A DNA stretch of 64,000 bases from Pseudomonas juntendi (GTDB lineage: Bacteria > Pseudomonadota > Gammaproteobacteria > Pseudomonadales > Pseudomonadaceae), in NCBI RefSeq assembly GCF_009932375.1, contig NZ_BLJG01000060.1, forward strand, positions 1-64,000, read 5' to 3'. A model generated the notes under the pieces. The model was not told the DNA's origin, ran no database searches, and worked only from the letters and a program-made list of their open reading frames with translations. Below are positions 25,192-34,119 of the stretch, piece by piece (positions within the stretch are counted from its first letter, which is position 1; every line of letters starts with the position of its first letter). Made by a program: the position numbers and the translations under genes.

Positions 25192-26439
25192 ATGCGCATC
25201 GCCATTATTGGAAGCGGCATTGCCGGCCTCACCTGCGCCTACCTGCTCTCCCGTCGCCACGCGGTCACGGTGTTCGAAGCCGCGAGCTGGGTCGGCGGCC
25301 ACACCCACACCGTGGACGTGGACTGGGCAGGCGAGCGCTATGCCATCGATACTGGCTTCATCGTGTTCAACGACTGGACCTACCCGAACTTCATTCGCTT
25401 GCTCGAGCAACTGGATGTGGGCTCACAACCCACGCAGATGAGCTTCTCCGTAAACGACCCACTCAGCGGCCTGGAATACAATGGTCATAGCCTCGACACC
25501 CTGTTCGCACAACGCAGCAACCTGCTGTCACCGGGTTTCTGGGGGATGCTGCGCGAAATCCTGCGCTTCAACCGGCAGGCTATCGCCGACCTGGATGCAG
25601 GGCGAATAGACGATCACACCACGCTGGGCAGCTATCTTCAGGCGCAAGGCTACGGGCAACGTTTTGTCGATCACTACGTGGTGCCCATGGGCTCGGCGAT
25701 CTGGTCGATGTCCCGGGCCGACATGCTGGCTTTTCCGTTGCAGTTCTTCGTGCGCTTTTGCCGCAACCACGGCCTGCTGTCGGTCAATCAGCGGCCGCAA
25801 TGGCGGGTGATAGAAGGTGGTTCGCGCAGCTATATCGGCCCGCTGAGCCGGCGGTTTGCCGAACAGGTACGGCTTGACTGCAAGGTTCACCGGGTCGACC
25901 GAGACCAGGGTGGGGTGACCCTGCACAGCGCTGCCGGCACCGAGCGCTTCGACAAAGTGGTATTCGCCTGTCACAGCGACCAGGCCCTTGCCCTGCTGCA
26001 GGCACCGAGTACACAGGAGCAGGCAGTACTGGGCGCCATCGGCTACGCCGACAATGATGTGGTGCTGCACACCGACACCCGCCTGCTGCCCCGCCGGCGC
26101 AAAGCCTGGGCCAGTTGGAACTACCGCCTGGCCGGCGACGGTCAGGCACCGGCCGCGCTGACCTACAACATGAATATCCTGCAAGGCCTGCAGGCGCCGG
26201 TGACGTTCTGCGTGAGCCTGAACCAGACCGCCCTGATCGACCCCGCCCAGATCATCGCCCGCTTCAGTTACGCCCACCCGCAATACAGCCTGGCGGCGCT
26301 GGCCGCACAGGCCCGGCATGCGCAGCTGCAAGGCGGTCAGCACAGCTATTTCTGCGGGGCCTACTGGGGCAACGGCTTTCACGAGGACGGCGTCACCAGC
26401 GCGCTGCAGGTGGCCAGCCATTTCGGGGAACAGCTATGA
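25192..26439 (+). CDS. FAD-dependent amine-oxidase-like protein
   Basis: A 415-residue flavoprotein. The dinucleotide-binding N-terminus IAIIGSGIAGLTCAYLLSR is followed by VFEAASWVGGHTHTVDVD, the second FAD contact. The family (NAD(P)-binding, COG2907) is almost always found with DUF1365 and CFA-type methyltransferase genes. In Rhodobacter these genes lie in the singlet-oxygen sigma-E regulon and are linked to altered, furan-type fatty acids. It is likely a desaturase or oxidase acting on methylated acyl chains (inference). Its end overlaps the DUF1365 start (ATGA). Confidence 0.87.
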   Translation: MRIAIIGSGIAGLTCAYLLSRRHAVTVFEAASWVGGHTHTVDVDWAGERYAIDTGFIVFNDWTYPNFIRLLEQLDVGSQPTQMSFSVNDPLSGLEYNGHSLDTLFAQRSNLLSPGFWGMLREILRFNRQAIADLDAGRIDDHTTLGSYLQAQGYGQRFVDHYVVPMGSAIWSMSRADMLAFPLQFFVRFCRNHGLLSVNQRPQWRVIEGGSRSYIGPLSRRFAEQVRLDCKVHRVDRDQGGVTLHSAAGTERFDKVVFACHSDQALALLQAPSTQEQAVLGAIGYADNDVVLHTDTRLLPRRRKAWASWNYRLAGDGQAPAALTYNMNILQGLQAPVTFCVSLNQTALIDPAQIIARFSYAHPQYSLAALAAQARHAQLQGGQHSYFCGAYWGNGFHEDGVTSALQVASHFGEQL

Positions 26440-27245
26440 ACAGCGGTCTGTGCCTGGGCTGGCTCAGCCACCGGCGCCTGAGCCCGCGGCCGCACGCCTT
26501 CCGCTACCAAGTCGGCATGTTCTACCTGGACCTGGACGAGCAAGCCTGGCTGATGACCCTGTCGCGCTGGTTACGGCGCTCGCGCCTGGCGCCGCTGAGC
26601 TTCCGTGAAACCGATTACCTGCCGGCCTTTACCGGCCAAGGGCAATCGCTGGCCGGCGCCGCGCGGCGGTTGGTGGGCCGAGCCACGGGCCAGGTGCCGG
26701 AAGGGCCGGTACGCCTGCTGACCCAGATGCGTTGCTGGGGACTGGCGTTCAACCCGGTGAGTTTCTACTTCTGCCACGACCGCGATGGGCACCTGGCGGC
26801 AATCCTGCTGGAAGTACGCAACACCCCTTGGCGAGAGCGCTTCCACTATGTGCTGCCCGTACAGGGCGGGCTGGCGCAGCCGTTCGCGGTGAACAAGGCC
26901 TTTCACGTGTCGCCGTTCATGCCGCTGGACATGGACTACCGCTTGCGCTTCCACCTCGACGAGAGCCGGGTGCGCATCCACATGGAAAACTGGCAAAGCG
27001 GCCACAAGGTCTTCGAAGCCGACCTGGCACTACGGCGCCAACCCTTGGACCGTCCCGCCTTGCACCGCTACATCCTGGCCTTCCCCTGGATGAGCCTGCG
27101 CACCCTGACGGGCATCTACTGGCAAGCCCTGCGCCTGTTCTGCAAGCGCACGCCTATTCACGACCACACCGCCAGCCAGGGCGACCTGGCACTTGGCCAA
27201 CCTTGCGAGGACTCCGATCATGTCCAATCCCACCCTGAGCGTTAG
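26436..27245 (+). CDS. DUF1365 family protein
   Basis: A 269-residue protein of the DUF1365 family: SHRRLSPRPHAFRYQVGMFY near the start, then LLTQMRCWGLAFNPVSFYFC and HYVLPVQGG, the conserved FNPVSFYFC core with a cysteine. No catalytic mechanism is established. The family is constantly adjacent to the flavoprotein and CFA-type genes, so it belongs to the same fatty-acyl modification. Overlaps the upstream gene by four and the downstream gene by 26 bases. Confidence 0.87.
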   Translation: MNSGLCLGWLSHRRLSPRPHAFRYQVGMFYLDLDEQAWLMTLSRWLRRSRLAPLSFRETDYLPAFTGQGQSLAGAARRLVGRATGQVPEGPVRLLTQMRCWGLAFNPVSFYFCHDRDGHLAAILLEVRNTPWRERFHYVLPVQGGLAQPFAVNKAFHVSPFMPLDMDYRLRFHLDESRVRIHMENWQSGHKVFEADLALRRQPLDRPALHRYILAFPWMSLRTLTGIYWQALRLFCKRTPIHDHTASQGDLALGQPCEDSDHVQSHPER

Positions 27246-28482
27246 CAAGTCAGCAGGCATCGCCCCTTGGTTGGGCGCGCTGGCGCGCAACGCTGTGCTG
27301 GCACAGCTGGGCAAGTTGCGCCATGGCCACCTGCGTGTGCTCTGCCATGGGCAACAATGGGCCTTCGGTGATGCCGCCAGTGCCCTGCAGGCGGAGGTGG
27401 AAATTCTCGATGATGCTGCCTGGAACCTGCTGGCGAGCAATGGTTCGATCGGTGCCGGTGAGGGCTATATCCATGGTTACTGGCGCAGCCCGGACCTGGC
27501 CCTGGTCACGCGGTTGTTCGTCGCCAACCTCGAGGTGCTCGACGCCCTGGAAGGGGGCCTGGCGCGGTTGGGCCGGCCCGCCCTGCGCCTGCTGCACCGG
27601 CTCAACCGCAACAGCAAGCGCGGTGCGCGACGCAACATACTGGCCCACTATGACTTGGGCAACGCACTGTTCGAACAGCTGCTGGACCCGACCATGATGT
27701 ACTCGGCTGCCCAGTTCGAGCACCCCGACCAACCCCTTGAACAGGCCCAGCTTCGCAAGCTGCAACGCATCTGCGAGAAGCTTGAACTGGGCCCGGAAGA
27801 CCACCTGCTGGAGATCGGCACTGGCTGGGGCAGCCTTGCCATCCATGCTGCCAGCCATCATGGTTGCCGGGTCACCACCACCACCCTGTCCCAGGCGCAA
27901 TACAGCCATACCCTGCAACGGGTCAAAGACCTGGGGCTGGAGCGGCAGATCACCGTGCTGCAGGAGGACTACCGCGACCTGCGCGGGACATTCGACAAGC
28001 TGGTCTCGATCGAGATGATCGAGGCTGTAGGCCACCGCTACCTGCCCACGTACTTCCGCCAGTGTGGAGCGTTGCTCAAGCCTGATGGCCTGATGCTGAT
28101 CCAGGCGATCACCATTCGCGATCAACGCTATACCCAGGCACGGCGCTCGGTAGACTTCATCCAGCGCTATATTTTCCCCGGCGGCGCCCTGCCCTCGCTC
28201 AGCGTGCTGGTCGATACGGCTAGCCGCCAGACAGCGCTGAACCTGGTTCACATGGAGGATTTCGGTGTCGACTACGCCCTGACGCTGCGGCACTGGCACG
28301 ACAACCTGAAGCAGTCGCGCGCGGCGCTCGCGGCGTTGGGTTATGACGAGACGTTCCAGCGCCTGTGGGAGTTTTATCTGTGCTACTGCCAGGGCGGTTT
28401 CGAGGAGCGTGCCATTGGCGTGGCGCAGCTGTTGTGGGCGGCGCCGAACGCGCGTCGCGCGCCACTGCCTGTACCAGCGTGA
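27220..28482 (+). CDS. cfa: Cyclopropane-fatty-acyl-phospholipid synthase family methyltransferase
   Basis: A 420-residue SAM-dependent methyltransferase. The N-terminal lipid-binding region includes GSIGAGEGYIHGYWRSPDL; the SAM loop is LLEIGTGWGSLAIHAA; YDLGNALFEQLLDPTMMYSA and IEAVGHRYLPTYF are family motifs. It adds a methyl or methylene group from SAM to unsaturated acyl chains of phospholipids. In this setting it may start methyl-branched or furan fatty acid synthesis and not plain cyclopropane formation (inference). The start at ATG 27220 follows GAGGA; it overlaps DUF1365. A second, growth-phase cfa gene is expected elsewhere. Confidence 0.87.
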   Translation: MSNPTLSVSKSAGIAPWLGALARNAVLAQLGKLRHGHLRVLCHGQQWAFGDAASALQAEVEILDDAAWNLLASNGSIGAGEGYIHGYWRSPDLALVTRLFVANLEVLDALEGGLARLGRPALRLLHRLNRNSKRGARRNILAHYDLGNALFEQLLDPTMMYSAAQFEHPDQPLEQAQLRKLQRICEKLELGPEDHLLEIGTGWGSLAIHAASHHGCRVTTTTLSQAQYSHTLQRVKDLGLERQITVLQEDYRDLRGTFDKLVSIEMIEAVGHRYLPTYFRQCGALLKPDGLMLIQAITIRDQRYTQARRSVDFIQRYIFPGGALPSLSVLVDTASRQTALNLVHMEDFGVDYALTLRHWHDNLKQSRAALAALGYDETFQRLWEFYLCYCQGGFEERAIGVAQLLWAAPNARRAPLPVPA

Positions 28483-28970
28483 TGGTTACCCGCGGCCAGA
28501 TTACCAATGCGCTGTGGCTGCAATTGGGCTGGTGGTTGTGCATATGGGGTGCCAGCACACCTTGGGTGCTGATGTTGGTGCCTTTGGGGCTGGCGCTGCA
28601 CCTATGGATATGCACACAACCGCGGGCAGAAGCTTGGGCGCTGTTACGCGTGACCATGGCTGGGTGCCTGCTGGACAGCCTGCTAGGCAGCCTTGGTGTA
28701 TTTGATTTTCACGCCTGGCCGCTGCCCCTATGGCTGGCATCGATGTGGTTGGTGCTGGCCAGCGGTTTGCGCCATAGCCTGGCTTGGGCAGGCCGGCCGT
28801 TTTTGCGCGGTGCCGTGGTCGGCGCGGTTGCCGGCCCCCTGGCGTATCTGGGCGGCGCCAGGCTGGCCGATGTCGCGCTGCCCCTGGGGCCTTTGGCAAC
28901 CACCCTGCTTCTAGTGCCGATCTGGGCCTTGGCCTTGCCCTTGCTGGTGCGCCTGGCTGCGTGGCGCTGA
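28482..28970 (+). CDS. DUF2878 membrane protein
   Basis: A 162-residue integral membrane protein with five or so hydrophobic helices ([58 protein letters not shown]), matching DUF2878. The start ATG shares its A with the TGA of the cfa gene. It is the last gene of the rightward light operon and its 3' end overlaps the convergent DUF2256 gene by 60 bp. Possible lipid scaffold or flippase; not established. Confidence 0.8.
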   Translation: MVTRGQITNALWLQLGWWLCIWGASTPWVLMLVPLGLALHLWICTQPRAEAWALLRVTMAGCLLDSLLGSLGVFDFHAWPLPLWLASMWLVLASGLRHSLAWAGRPFLRGAVVGAVAGPLAYLGGARLADVALPLGPLATTLLLVPIWALALPLLVRLAAWR

Positions 28971-29090
28971 GCGGCGACAGCGCTCGGAACAATAACGCAC
29001 CTCGTCCCAGCAACGCGCCCAGCGCTTGCGCCAGGTGAATGGCCGGCCACACACCACGCACACCTTGCTTGGCAGGTTTTGCTTCTTCAC
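28911..29090 (-). CDS. DUF2256 zinc-ribbon-like small protein
   Basis: A 59-residue protein: [20 protein letters not shown], then [14 protein letters not shown]. This is the complete DUF2256 motif CxxCxRPFxWRKKWxxxWxxVxYCSxxC, a probable zinc knuckle. GTG 29090 is the start, overlapping the photolyase stop by four bases (GTGA). DUF2256 genes are habitually next to photolyase/cryptochrome genes, which supports the call. Its last 20 codons overlap the convergent DUF2878 gene. Confidence 0.85.
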   Translation of the reverse strand: MKKQNLPSKVCVVCGRPFTWRKRWARCWDEVRYCSERCRRSAPRSQAHQQGQGQGPDRH

Positions 29091-30628
29091 AGCGGCCTGC
29101 CTGCATCCAGCTCGGCGAGCAACTGCTCGCCACGTTGCCACACACCATCACGGCGCGCGGCAGCCATCCGGTCGAGGTTGCGGTAGACCATTGCCAGGCG
29201 CGGGTTGGCCGACAGGCGTTGACGGTGGCGCATAAGAAAATGCCAGTACAGCGCATTGAACGGGCAGGCATCGGCTTCCACCACCTTGTCTACCCGATAG
29301 CTGCAGGCCTTGCAGTGGTCGGACATCCGCTGGATGTAGCGCCCACTGGCGCAATACGGTTTGGAGCCCAGGTAGCCACCGTCGGCATGCATCACCATGC
29401 CAAGCGTGTTGGGCAGTTCGACCCAGTCGAATGCGTCGATGTAGACCGCCAGGTACCATTCACAGATGGCGGCAGGCGCGATGCCTGCCAACAGCGCGAA
29501 GTTGCCGGTCACCATCAGCCGCTGCACGTGGTGCGCGTACCCAAGCCGCAGCGTTTGCCCTATCGCTTGCGCCATGCAGCGCATGCGGGTGTTGCCGGTC
29601 CAGTAGAACTCGGGCAAGGCGCGGGCGTTGCCGAAGTGGTTCAATGTGGCGTAGTCGGGCATGCGCAGCCAATACACACCGCGGACATATTCACGCCAAC
29701 CGATCAGTTGGCGGATGAAGCCTTCGGCGGCGTTGAGCGGCACCCTGCCTTCGCGCCAGGCCTGTTGCACGTCTTCGCACAACTGCCGCACATCGAGCAA
29801 GCCTATGTTCAGGGCCGCGCTGATGCGTGAATGGAAAAGATACGGCTCACCTTCGGCCATGGCGTCCTGGTAGTCACCGAATGCCGCCAGACCGAAGTCG
29901 AGAAAGTGCTGCCACAGCTCAAGCGCCTGCTGCTGGGTGACGGGGTACTCGAACCCGTCTATCTCGCCGTAGTGGTCGCCGAAGCGCTGGCGTACCAGCG
30001 CCATCACCGCCAGGGTAATGGCATCGGGCGTAAAGCGCGCCGCGAACGGAGCGCCCAGGTTGCGAGGCAGTGGTTTACGGTTTTCACTGTCGAAGTTCCA
30101 GGTGCCCCCGGCAGGGCTGCCATCGGGCTCCAGCAGCAGGCCGCACCGCTTGCGCATACCGCGATAGAAATGCTCCATGCGCAACTGCCGGCGACCCTCG
30201 GCCCAGCGCGCGAAGGCCTCACGCGAGCACAGGAAGCGAGTGTCGCGGTGCCACGTCAAGGGCAGCCCGGACTCGCGCAACGCGTGCTCCAGCCGCCACT
30301 CGCCACATTCGGTCAGGTCGATCTGCGCCGCGCCAAGCCGTTCGCGCCAGCGGCGCAGCTCACCGACGATGGTGCCGCTGTTTTCGCTGTCATCGATCGG
30401 TACGTAGTGCACTTGCCAGCCGCGCTCGCGCAGCGCCTGGGCAAAGTGGCGCATGGCACTGAAAACGAGCACGATCTTTTGCGGGTGATGGGGCACATAG
30501 CGCGCCTCGCCCTCCACCTCTGCCATCAGGATAGCGTCCTGGGCAGGGTCCAGTGCCTTCAGGCTTGGCAGCTCCAGCGATAACTGGTCACCCAGCACCA
30601 GGCCCAGGCGCACGGGGCGGCCTACCAC
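29087..30628 (-). CDS. FeS-containing (6-4) photolyase / bacterial cryptochrome (PhrB/CryB type)
   Basis: A 513-residue cryptochrome/photolyase-related protein (COG3046). It begins [20 protein letters not shown], the family's N-terminal domain. The C-terminal FAD-binding half holds [17 protein letters not shown] and [20 protein letters not shown]. Four cysteines at 351, 439, 442 and 455 coincide with the [4Fe-4S] ligands of Agrobacterium PhrB. The family repairs (6-4) photoproducts using blue light or acts as cryptochrome. It overlaps the small upstream gene and is controlled by the operator at 32038. Catalytic versus signalling role cannot be separated here. Confidence 0.9.
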   Translation of the reverse strand: MVGRPVRLGLVLGDQLSLELPSLKALDPAQDAILMAEVEGEARYVPHHPQKIVLVFSAMRHFAQALRERGWQVHYVPIDDSENSGTIVGELRRWRERLGAAQIDLTECGEWRLEHALRESGLPLTWHRDTRFLCSREAFARWAEGRRQLRMEHFYRGMRKRCGLLLEPDGSPAGGTWNFDSENRKPLPRNLGAPFAARFTPDAITLAVMALVRQRFGDHYGEIDGFEYPVTQQQALELWQHFLDFGLAAFGDYQDAMAEGEPYLFHSRISAALNIGLLDVRQLCEDVQQAWREGRVPLNAAEGFIRQLIGWREYVRGVYWLRMPDYATLNHFGNARALPEFYWTGNTRMRCMAQAIGQTLRLGYAHHVQRLMVTGNFALLAGIAPAAICEWYLAVYIDAFDWVELPNTLGMVMHADGGYLGSKPYCASGRYIQRMSDHCKACSYRVDKVVEADACPFNALYWHFLMRHRQRLSANPRLAMVYRNLDRMAAARRDGVWQRGEQLLAELDAGRPL

Positions 30629-30927
30629 TGGCTGGCCAGGGTAATCGGCACGCGCAACGGCGCAATGGGGAAGTCACGTTGCCCGCACATCTCATCATGC
30701 ACCGACTGCTGCACCAGCACGCATGGCACCTCGGCCATGTCAGCCAGCAAATCGCGCAGTTCGGTAGTGGAGCGCAGGCGCACAGGCTGCCCCTGCGCAT
30801 CGCTCAAGGTAACCGGGCCGGTTGCGGTAATTGCACGCAAAACGTAGAAGCCACCTTCCAGCGACAGCACTTCAAGCTCTTCGATCTCGCCAGCATCCAC
30901 GTGCTGGGCCAATGCATTCAGGTTCAT
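30622..30927 (-). CDS. Small conserved protein (DUF6482-like)
   Basis: A 101-residue soluble protein (AGEIEELEVLSLEGGFYVLR; LRSTTELRDLLADMAEVPCV). By memory it resembles small Pseudomonas proteins classed as DUF6482; no enzymatic motif is seen. It starts with ATGA overlapping the DUF3833 stop and its own end overlaps the photolyase start, so it is firmly within the light operon. Confidence 0.75.
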   Translation of the reverse strand: MNLNALAQHVDAGEIEELEVLSLEGGFYVLRAITATGPVTLSDAQGQPVRLRSTTELRDLLADMAEVPCVLVQQSVHDEMCGQRDFPIAPLRVPITLASQW

Positions 30928-31466
30928 GGCGTAGCCTCCGGCAGGCGGCGGAAGAACAGCGTGATCTGGCCGATCTCCACGCCTAGTTTGCTCATGCTCG
31001 AGCGGTTGATCAGCGTGTCGTCATCCATCAGGTACATCCAGTCGTCCAGGTCCACCTCCCAGTGCTTGCCGTCCACCGGCAAGTCCAGCCGGTAGCGCCA
31101 GCGCAGCGCATTGCCCGCCACTTCGCCACGGGCCTCGCCGATCACGTCGCCGGCCGTGCCCCGCCAGCGCCCAGGCCCGTCCGGCACCAAGGTCCAAGTG
31201 CGCTGTTGGCGCGTGCCGTCGCTGTACACGAAGTGCTCGTCGAGAATCAGCCGCTCACCTTCTCGGCGGCTGTCGATGCGCACATGAAACCGCTTGACCA
31301 CCTCGCCGGAACGCTTCTGGAACATGCCCCAGGCCTGAACCGGCCGGGAGAAGAACGCCGCCAGGTCGAGCTTGGGTTGCTCACCGGCATAATGCTCGAC
31401 CCCCACGTTGCCGCAACTGCCCAACAGCAGGCAGCCAACCAGTAACAGCGCTTTGCCAACGTTCAT
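30924..31466 (-). CDS. DUF3833 lipoprotein
   Basis: A 180-residue lipoprotein. A signal sequence with lipobox (ALLLVGCLLLGSCGN, lipidated Cys near 18) precedes the DUF3833 domain, recognised by WGMFQKRSGEVVKRFHVRID, then LDEHFVYSDGTRQQRTWTL and YLMDDDTLINRSSMSKLGVE. DUF3833 genes regularly accompany the CFA, flavoprotein and chalcone-isomerase-like genes; a lipid-transfer role at the envelope is a guess. The ATG lies one base after the upstream stop. Confidence 0.82.
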   Translation of the reverse strand: MNVGKALLLVGCLLLGSCGNVGVEHYAGEQPKLDLAAFFSRPVQAWGMFQKRSGEVVKRFHVRIDSRREGERLILDEHFVYSDGTRQQRTWTLVPDGPGRWRGTAGDVIGEARGEVAGNALRWRYRLDLPVDGKHWEVDLDDWMYLMDDDTLINRSSMSKLGVEIGQITLFFRRLPEATP

Positions 31467-31467
31467 G

Positions 31468-32010
31468 TCACGGCTCTCCATCGGTGCCGGCCAGCCCGAG
31501 CAAGCGCTGCCGTAATTGTGGGTCCCTGGCATTCGGGCCGAGCCAGATGGCGAAGAATGCCCGGGCAAAGACAGGGTCGGTGATTTCGCGGCTGAGTTTG
31601 CCGTCAACGTAAAAACGGCAGCCTTGGCCCGGCAGGTAAACACCTGTTATGCGCATGCCAGGGCTTACGTCGACGAATGCCTGTTGCAGCAGCCCGGTCA
31701 GTTGCGCGCTGCGTTGTGCCGTCATGCCGCCCCCGTCGAGCCTGCGCATTTCTGCAAGGCTGGCTTCGACCAAGGTGTCTCTGGACAGCGAGCGGTGGTA
31801 ACGCAGCTCCAGCGCGAACGGCTCATCCCAGCGCTGCACGGGGCCGGCCGCCCACAGCCGCGCACTGTACAAACGCAGGCCCCACCAGCTGAAATCGCCT
31901 TCACCCAGCCGTTGTGCGGCCGGCACATCCGCACGCCAGTCCGCCACAGCCGCCGTGGCCAGGGCGGTCAGCAACAGACACAGGGATGTGAATCGGGCTG
32001 GGACTGCCAT
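31468..32010 (-). CDS. Chalcone-isomerase-like secreted protein
   Basis: A 180-residue periplasmic protein. The signal peptide is about residues 1-23 (FTSLCLLLTALATAAVADW); the mature part matches the bacterial chalcone isomerase-like fold (GEGDFSWWGLRLYSARLWA; FALELRYHRSLSRDTLVEAS; DPVFARAFFAIWLGP). Such proteins are thought to bind fatty acids more often than to isomerise flavonoids. Start ATG 32010 follows GAGG; an ATG at 32028 would leave almost no 5' leader after the TACAAT -10 (32041-32036). First gene of the leftward light operon. Confidence 0.8.
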   Translation of the reverse strand: MAVPARFTSLCLLLTALATAAVADWRADVPAAQRLGEGDFSWWGLRLYSARLWAAGPVQRWDEPFALELRYHRSLSRDTLVEASLAEMRRLDGGGMTAQRSAQLTGLLQQAFVDVSPGMRITGVYLPGQGCRFYVDGKLSREITDPVFARAFFAIWLGPNARDPQLRQRLLGLAGTDGEP

Positions 32011-32035
32011 GCTGGCCTCGGCTGCCATGACTAAT

Positions 32036-32083
32036 ATTGTACAAACATAGCAGCTTGTACAGGTTTGTCACCCGCAATGTACA
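32036..32083 (-). promoter_or_regulatory. LitR/PplR operator 3 and -10 of the leftward light operon
   Basis: TGTACA (32038-32043), 12 bp, TGTACA (32056-32061): a perfect operator. A third half-site TGTACA lies at 32078-32083. On the minus strand TACAAT (32041-32036) is a good -10 that overlaps the proximal half-site, so a bound repressor would block polymerase. It serves the chalcone-isomerase-like to photolyase operon. Confidence 0.8.
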
Positions 32084-32093
32084 GATTTTTGCA

Positions 32094-33458
32094 TCAGTTC
32101 AAAGGCAGCCGCAGGGTTGCCGCCAAGCCACCGCTCGGTCGGTTCTCAAGGTGAACATGCCCGCCCAGGCGGTCAATGATGGTGGCGACAATGGACAGCC
32201 CCAGCCCGGCACCGTTGGGGCTGTTACGGCTGTAGAAGCGCTCGAACACGCGCGCTATGTCAGCCGGCTCGATACCTGGCCCTTCATCCTCCACGATCAG
32301 CTCGAAACGGTTTTCCAGGCGCCTGAGCAGTACGCTGATGCGCCCTCCCGGGGGCGAATGCTCGACGGCGTTGGAAACCAGGTTCTGGAACGCGATGGTC
32401 AACGCACCGGCGTCGATGCCCAGGTGGTGATCACCCTCACCAATATCCAGCGATGGCTCCAGGCCGCGGTCGAGTATCCAGGGAGTCAGCTCGGCCATGG
32501 TGTCGGTGACCACCTCACCCAGGTCGACCTTGACCGCGGCGTGCTGGCCCAGGCGCGGCTCGACACGGGCCAGGGTCAGCAACTGGTTGACCACCCGAGT
32601 CAGCCGGTCCACACCGCCAATCAGAAAGCCCAGCGCCTTGTGCCGTTCGGCCTCGCTCGCGGCCTCGAGTGCGTTCTGGGCATGCAGGCGCAACACCGCC
32701 AGCGGCGTGCGCATTTCATGGGCGGCGTCGGCAATGAAGCGGTGCTCGCGCCGCAGCATGTCTTCGATCTGCGCCAGCAGGCGGTTGATGGCCGCTTGCA
32801 TGGGTTCCAGCTCCGAGGGCAATGGCGCCAGGCGCAAGGGTTCGAGTGAATCGGCGTGGCGTGCGCGAATGACCGTGGCCATGTTCTGCAAGGGGCGCAG
32901 CCCCCAGCCGATCGCCACCCAGACCAGCAACACCAGAGCCAGGCTGCCGAGCAGGAAGGGGAACAAGGTATGGCGCACGATCCGGTCGATCAGGTCGTAG
33001 CGCACATCATCACGTTCACCCACCCAGATGACCCAGTGCTTTTCCGGCACCGGTAACACGAAGCCGCGCCATTGCCGGTCACCACTGGAAAAGTCGTAGA
33101 ACCCGGGTTCGGACGGCGGCAGCGACAGCTGCGGGGCACTGGGTGTATGCACCAGCAACACGCCCCCCTCACCCCATACCTGGAATGCCAGCTTGCTTTC
33201 GTAGGGGTGGCCAACCCGGTGGTGGCCGGCCTGGGCCAAGGCGTCGTTGAACGCCTGGTACATGGCCTCGCGCGAGCCGCCCTGGACCGGCAGGCTCATG
33301 ACCCCCTGCAGCAGGCGGGCGTTCTGCGCCAGGTGGGCGTCGTACACTTCGTTGATCTCGTGGCGACTGTCATGATAGTTGTACAGCGTCAGCAGGCCTG
33401 TACCCAGCAGCAACAGCAGCATGACCCGCCACAACGTCCTTCGCCGCAACGAGGTCAT
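32094..33458 (-). CDS. Membrane sensor histidine kinase (QseC/PmrB-like)
   Basis: A 454-residue kinase. TM1 is at 11-26 (RVMLLLLLGTGLLTLYN), a periplasmic sensor spans about 27-164, TM2 is at 165-187, then HAMP, the H-box DAAHEMRTPLAVLRLHAQ with His247, and the HATPase (NLVSNAVEHSPPGG; DEGPGIEPADIARVFERFY; GLGLSIVATII). Its start overlaps the stop of the response regulator by four bases. It is the last gene of the seven-gene operon with the ligase and diiron oxidase, so it probably senses a substrate or product of that pathway, or envelope change. Confidence 0.9.
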   Translation of the reverse strand: MTSLRRRTLWRVMLLLLLGTGLLTLYNYHDSRHEINEVYDAHLAQNARLLQGVMSLPVQGGSREAMYQAFNDALAQAGHHRVGHPYESKLAFQVWGEGGVLLVHTPSAPQLSLPPSEPGFYDFSSGDRQWRGFVLPVPEKHWVIWVGERDDVRYDLIDRIVRHTLFPFLLGSLALVLLVWVAIGWGLRPLQNMATVIRARHADSLEPLRLAPLPSELEPMQAAINRLLAQIEDMLRREHRFIADAAHEMRTPLAVLRLHAQNALEAASEAERHKALGFLIGGVDRLTRVVNQLLTLARVEPRLGQHAAVKVDLGEVVTDTMAELTPWILDRGLEPSLDIGEGDHHLGIDAGALTIAFQNLVSNAVEHSPPGGRISVLLRRLENRFELIVEDEGPGIEPADIARVFERFYSRNSPNGAGLGLSIVATIIDRLGGHVHLENRPSGGLAATLRLPLN

Positions 33459-34117
33459 GCCTTGCCCTCGACCAGGTAGCCAATGCCCCGCACCGTGCGG
33501 ATCAGGCCGTTGTTGAGCTTTTTGCGCAGGTGGTAGATGTGCACTTCCAGGGTATTGCTCTCGGGTTCTTCATCCCAGCCATACAGCAGCTGGGTCAGGC
33601 GTTCGCGGGTGAACACCTTGCCCGGCTGCGCCAGCAATTCATGCAGCAAGCGGTACTCCTTGGGGGTCAGTATCACTTCCAGCCCTTGGTAATGTACCTG
33701 CTGGGTAGCGGGGTCGAGCATGACCCCGGCATGCTCGATCAATACCTTGGCACGCCCGGCGCTGCGCCTGAGCAAAGCCCGCAAGCGGGCCTTCAGCTCG
33801 TTGAGGTCGAACGGCTTGACCAGGTAGTCGTCAGCGCCAGCATCCAGCCCGGCGATGCGATCATCCAGGGCGTCCCGCGCGGTGAGGATCAGTACCGGCA
33901 AGCTATTGCCAGCGCCTCTCACGCGCCGAAGCACCTCGATGCCATCCAGGCGCGGCAAGCCCAGGTCCAGGATGGCCAGGTCGAATGTTTCATGCAGCAG
34001 CGCGTGCACGCCATTCTGGCCGTCGCGCAACCAGTCGAGCGTATAACCCTCCTGGCGCAAGCCATCGCAGATCCCCTCCCCCAGTGCGGTATCGTCCTCA
34101 ACCAGCAGTAGCCGCAT
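33455..34117 (-). CDS. OmpR-family response regulator (QseB/PmrA-like)
   Basis: A 220-residue regulator. The receiver begins MRLLLVEDDTALGEGI with phospho-acceptor Asp51 (LAILDLGLPRLDG) and VLILTARDALDDR, KPFDLNEL. The C-terminal winged helix has LTPKEYRLLHELLAQPGKVF and VHIYHLRKKLNNGLIRTVRG. Partner of the kinase that follows. The direct repeat of 11-bp period at the operon promoter (38402-38422) is the form of site OmpR/PmrA-type regulators use, so autoregulation of the whole operon is likely. Confidence 0.92.
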   Translation of the reverse strand: MRLLLVEDDTALGEGICDGLRQEGYTLDWLRDGQNGVHALLHETFDLAILDLGLPRLDGIEVLRRVRGAGNSLPVLILTARDALDDRIAGLDAGADDYLVKPFDLNELKARLRALLRRSAGRAKVLIEHAGVMLDPATQQVHYQGLEVILTPKEYRLLHELLAQPGKVFTRERLTQLLYGWDEEPESNTLEVHIYHLRKKLNNGLIRTVRGIGYLVEGKA

Positions 34118-34119
34118 GT

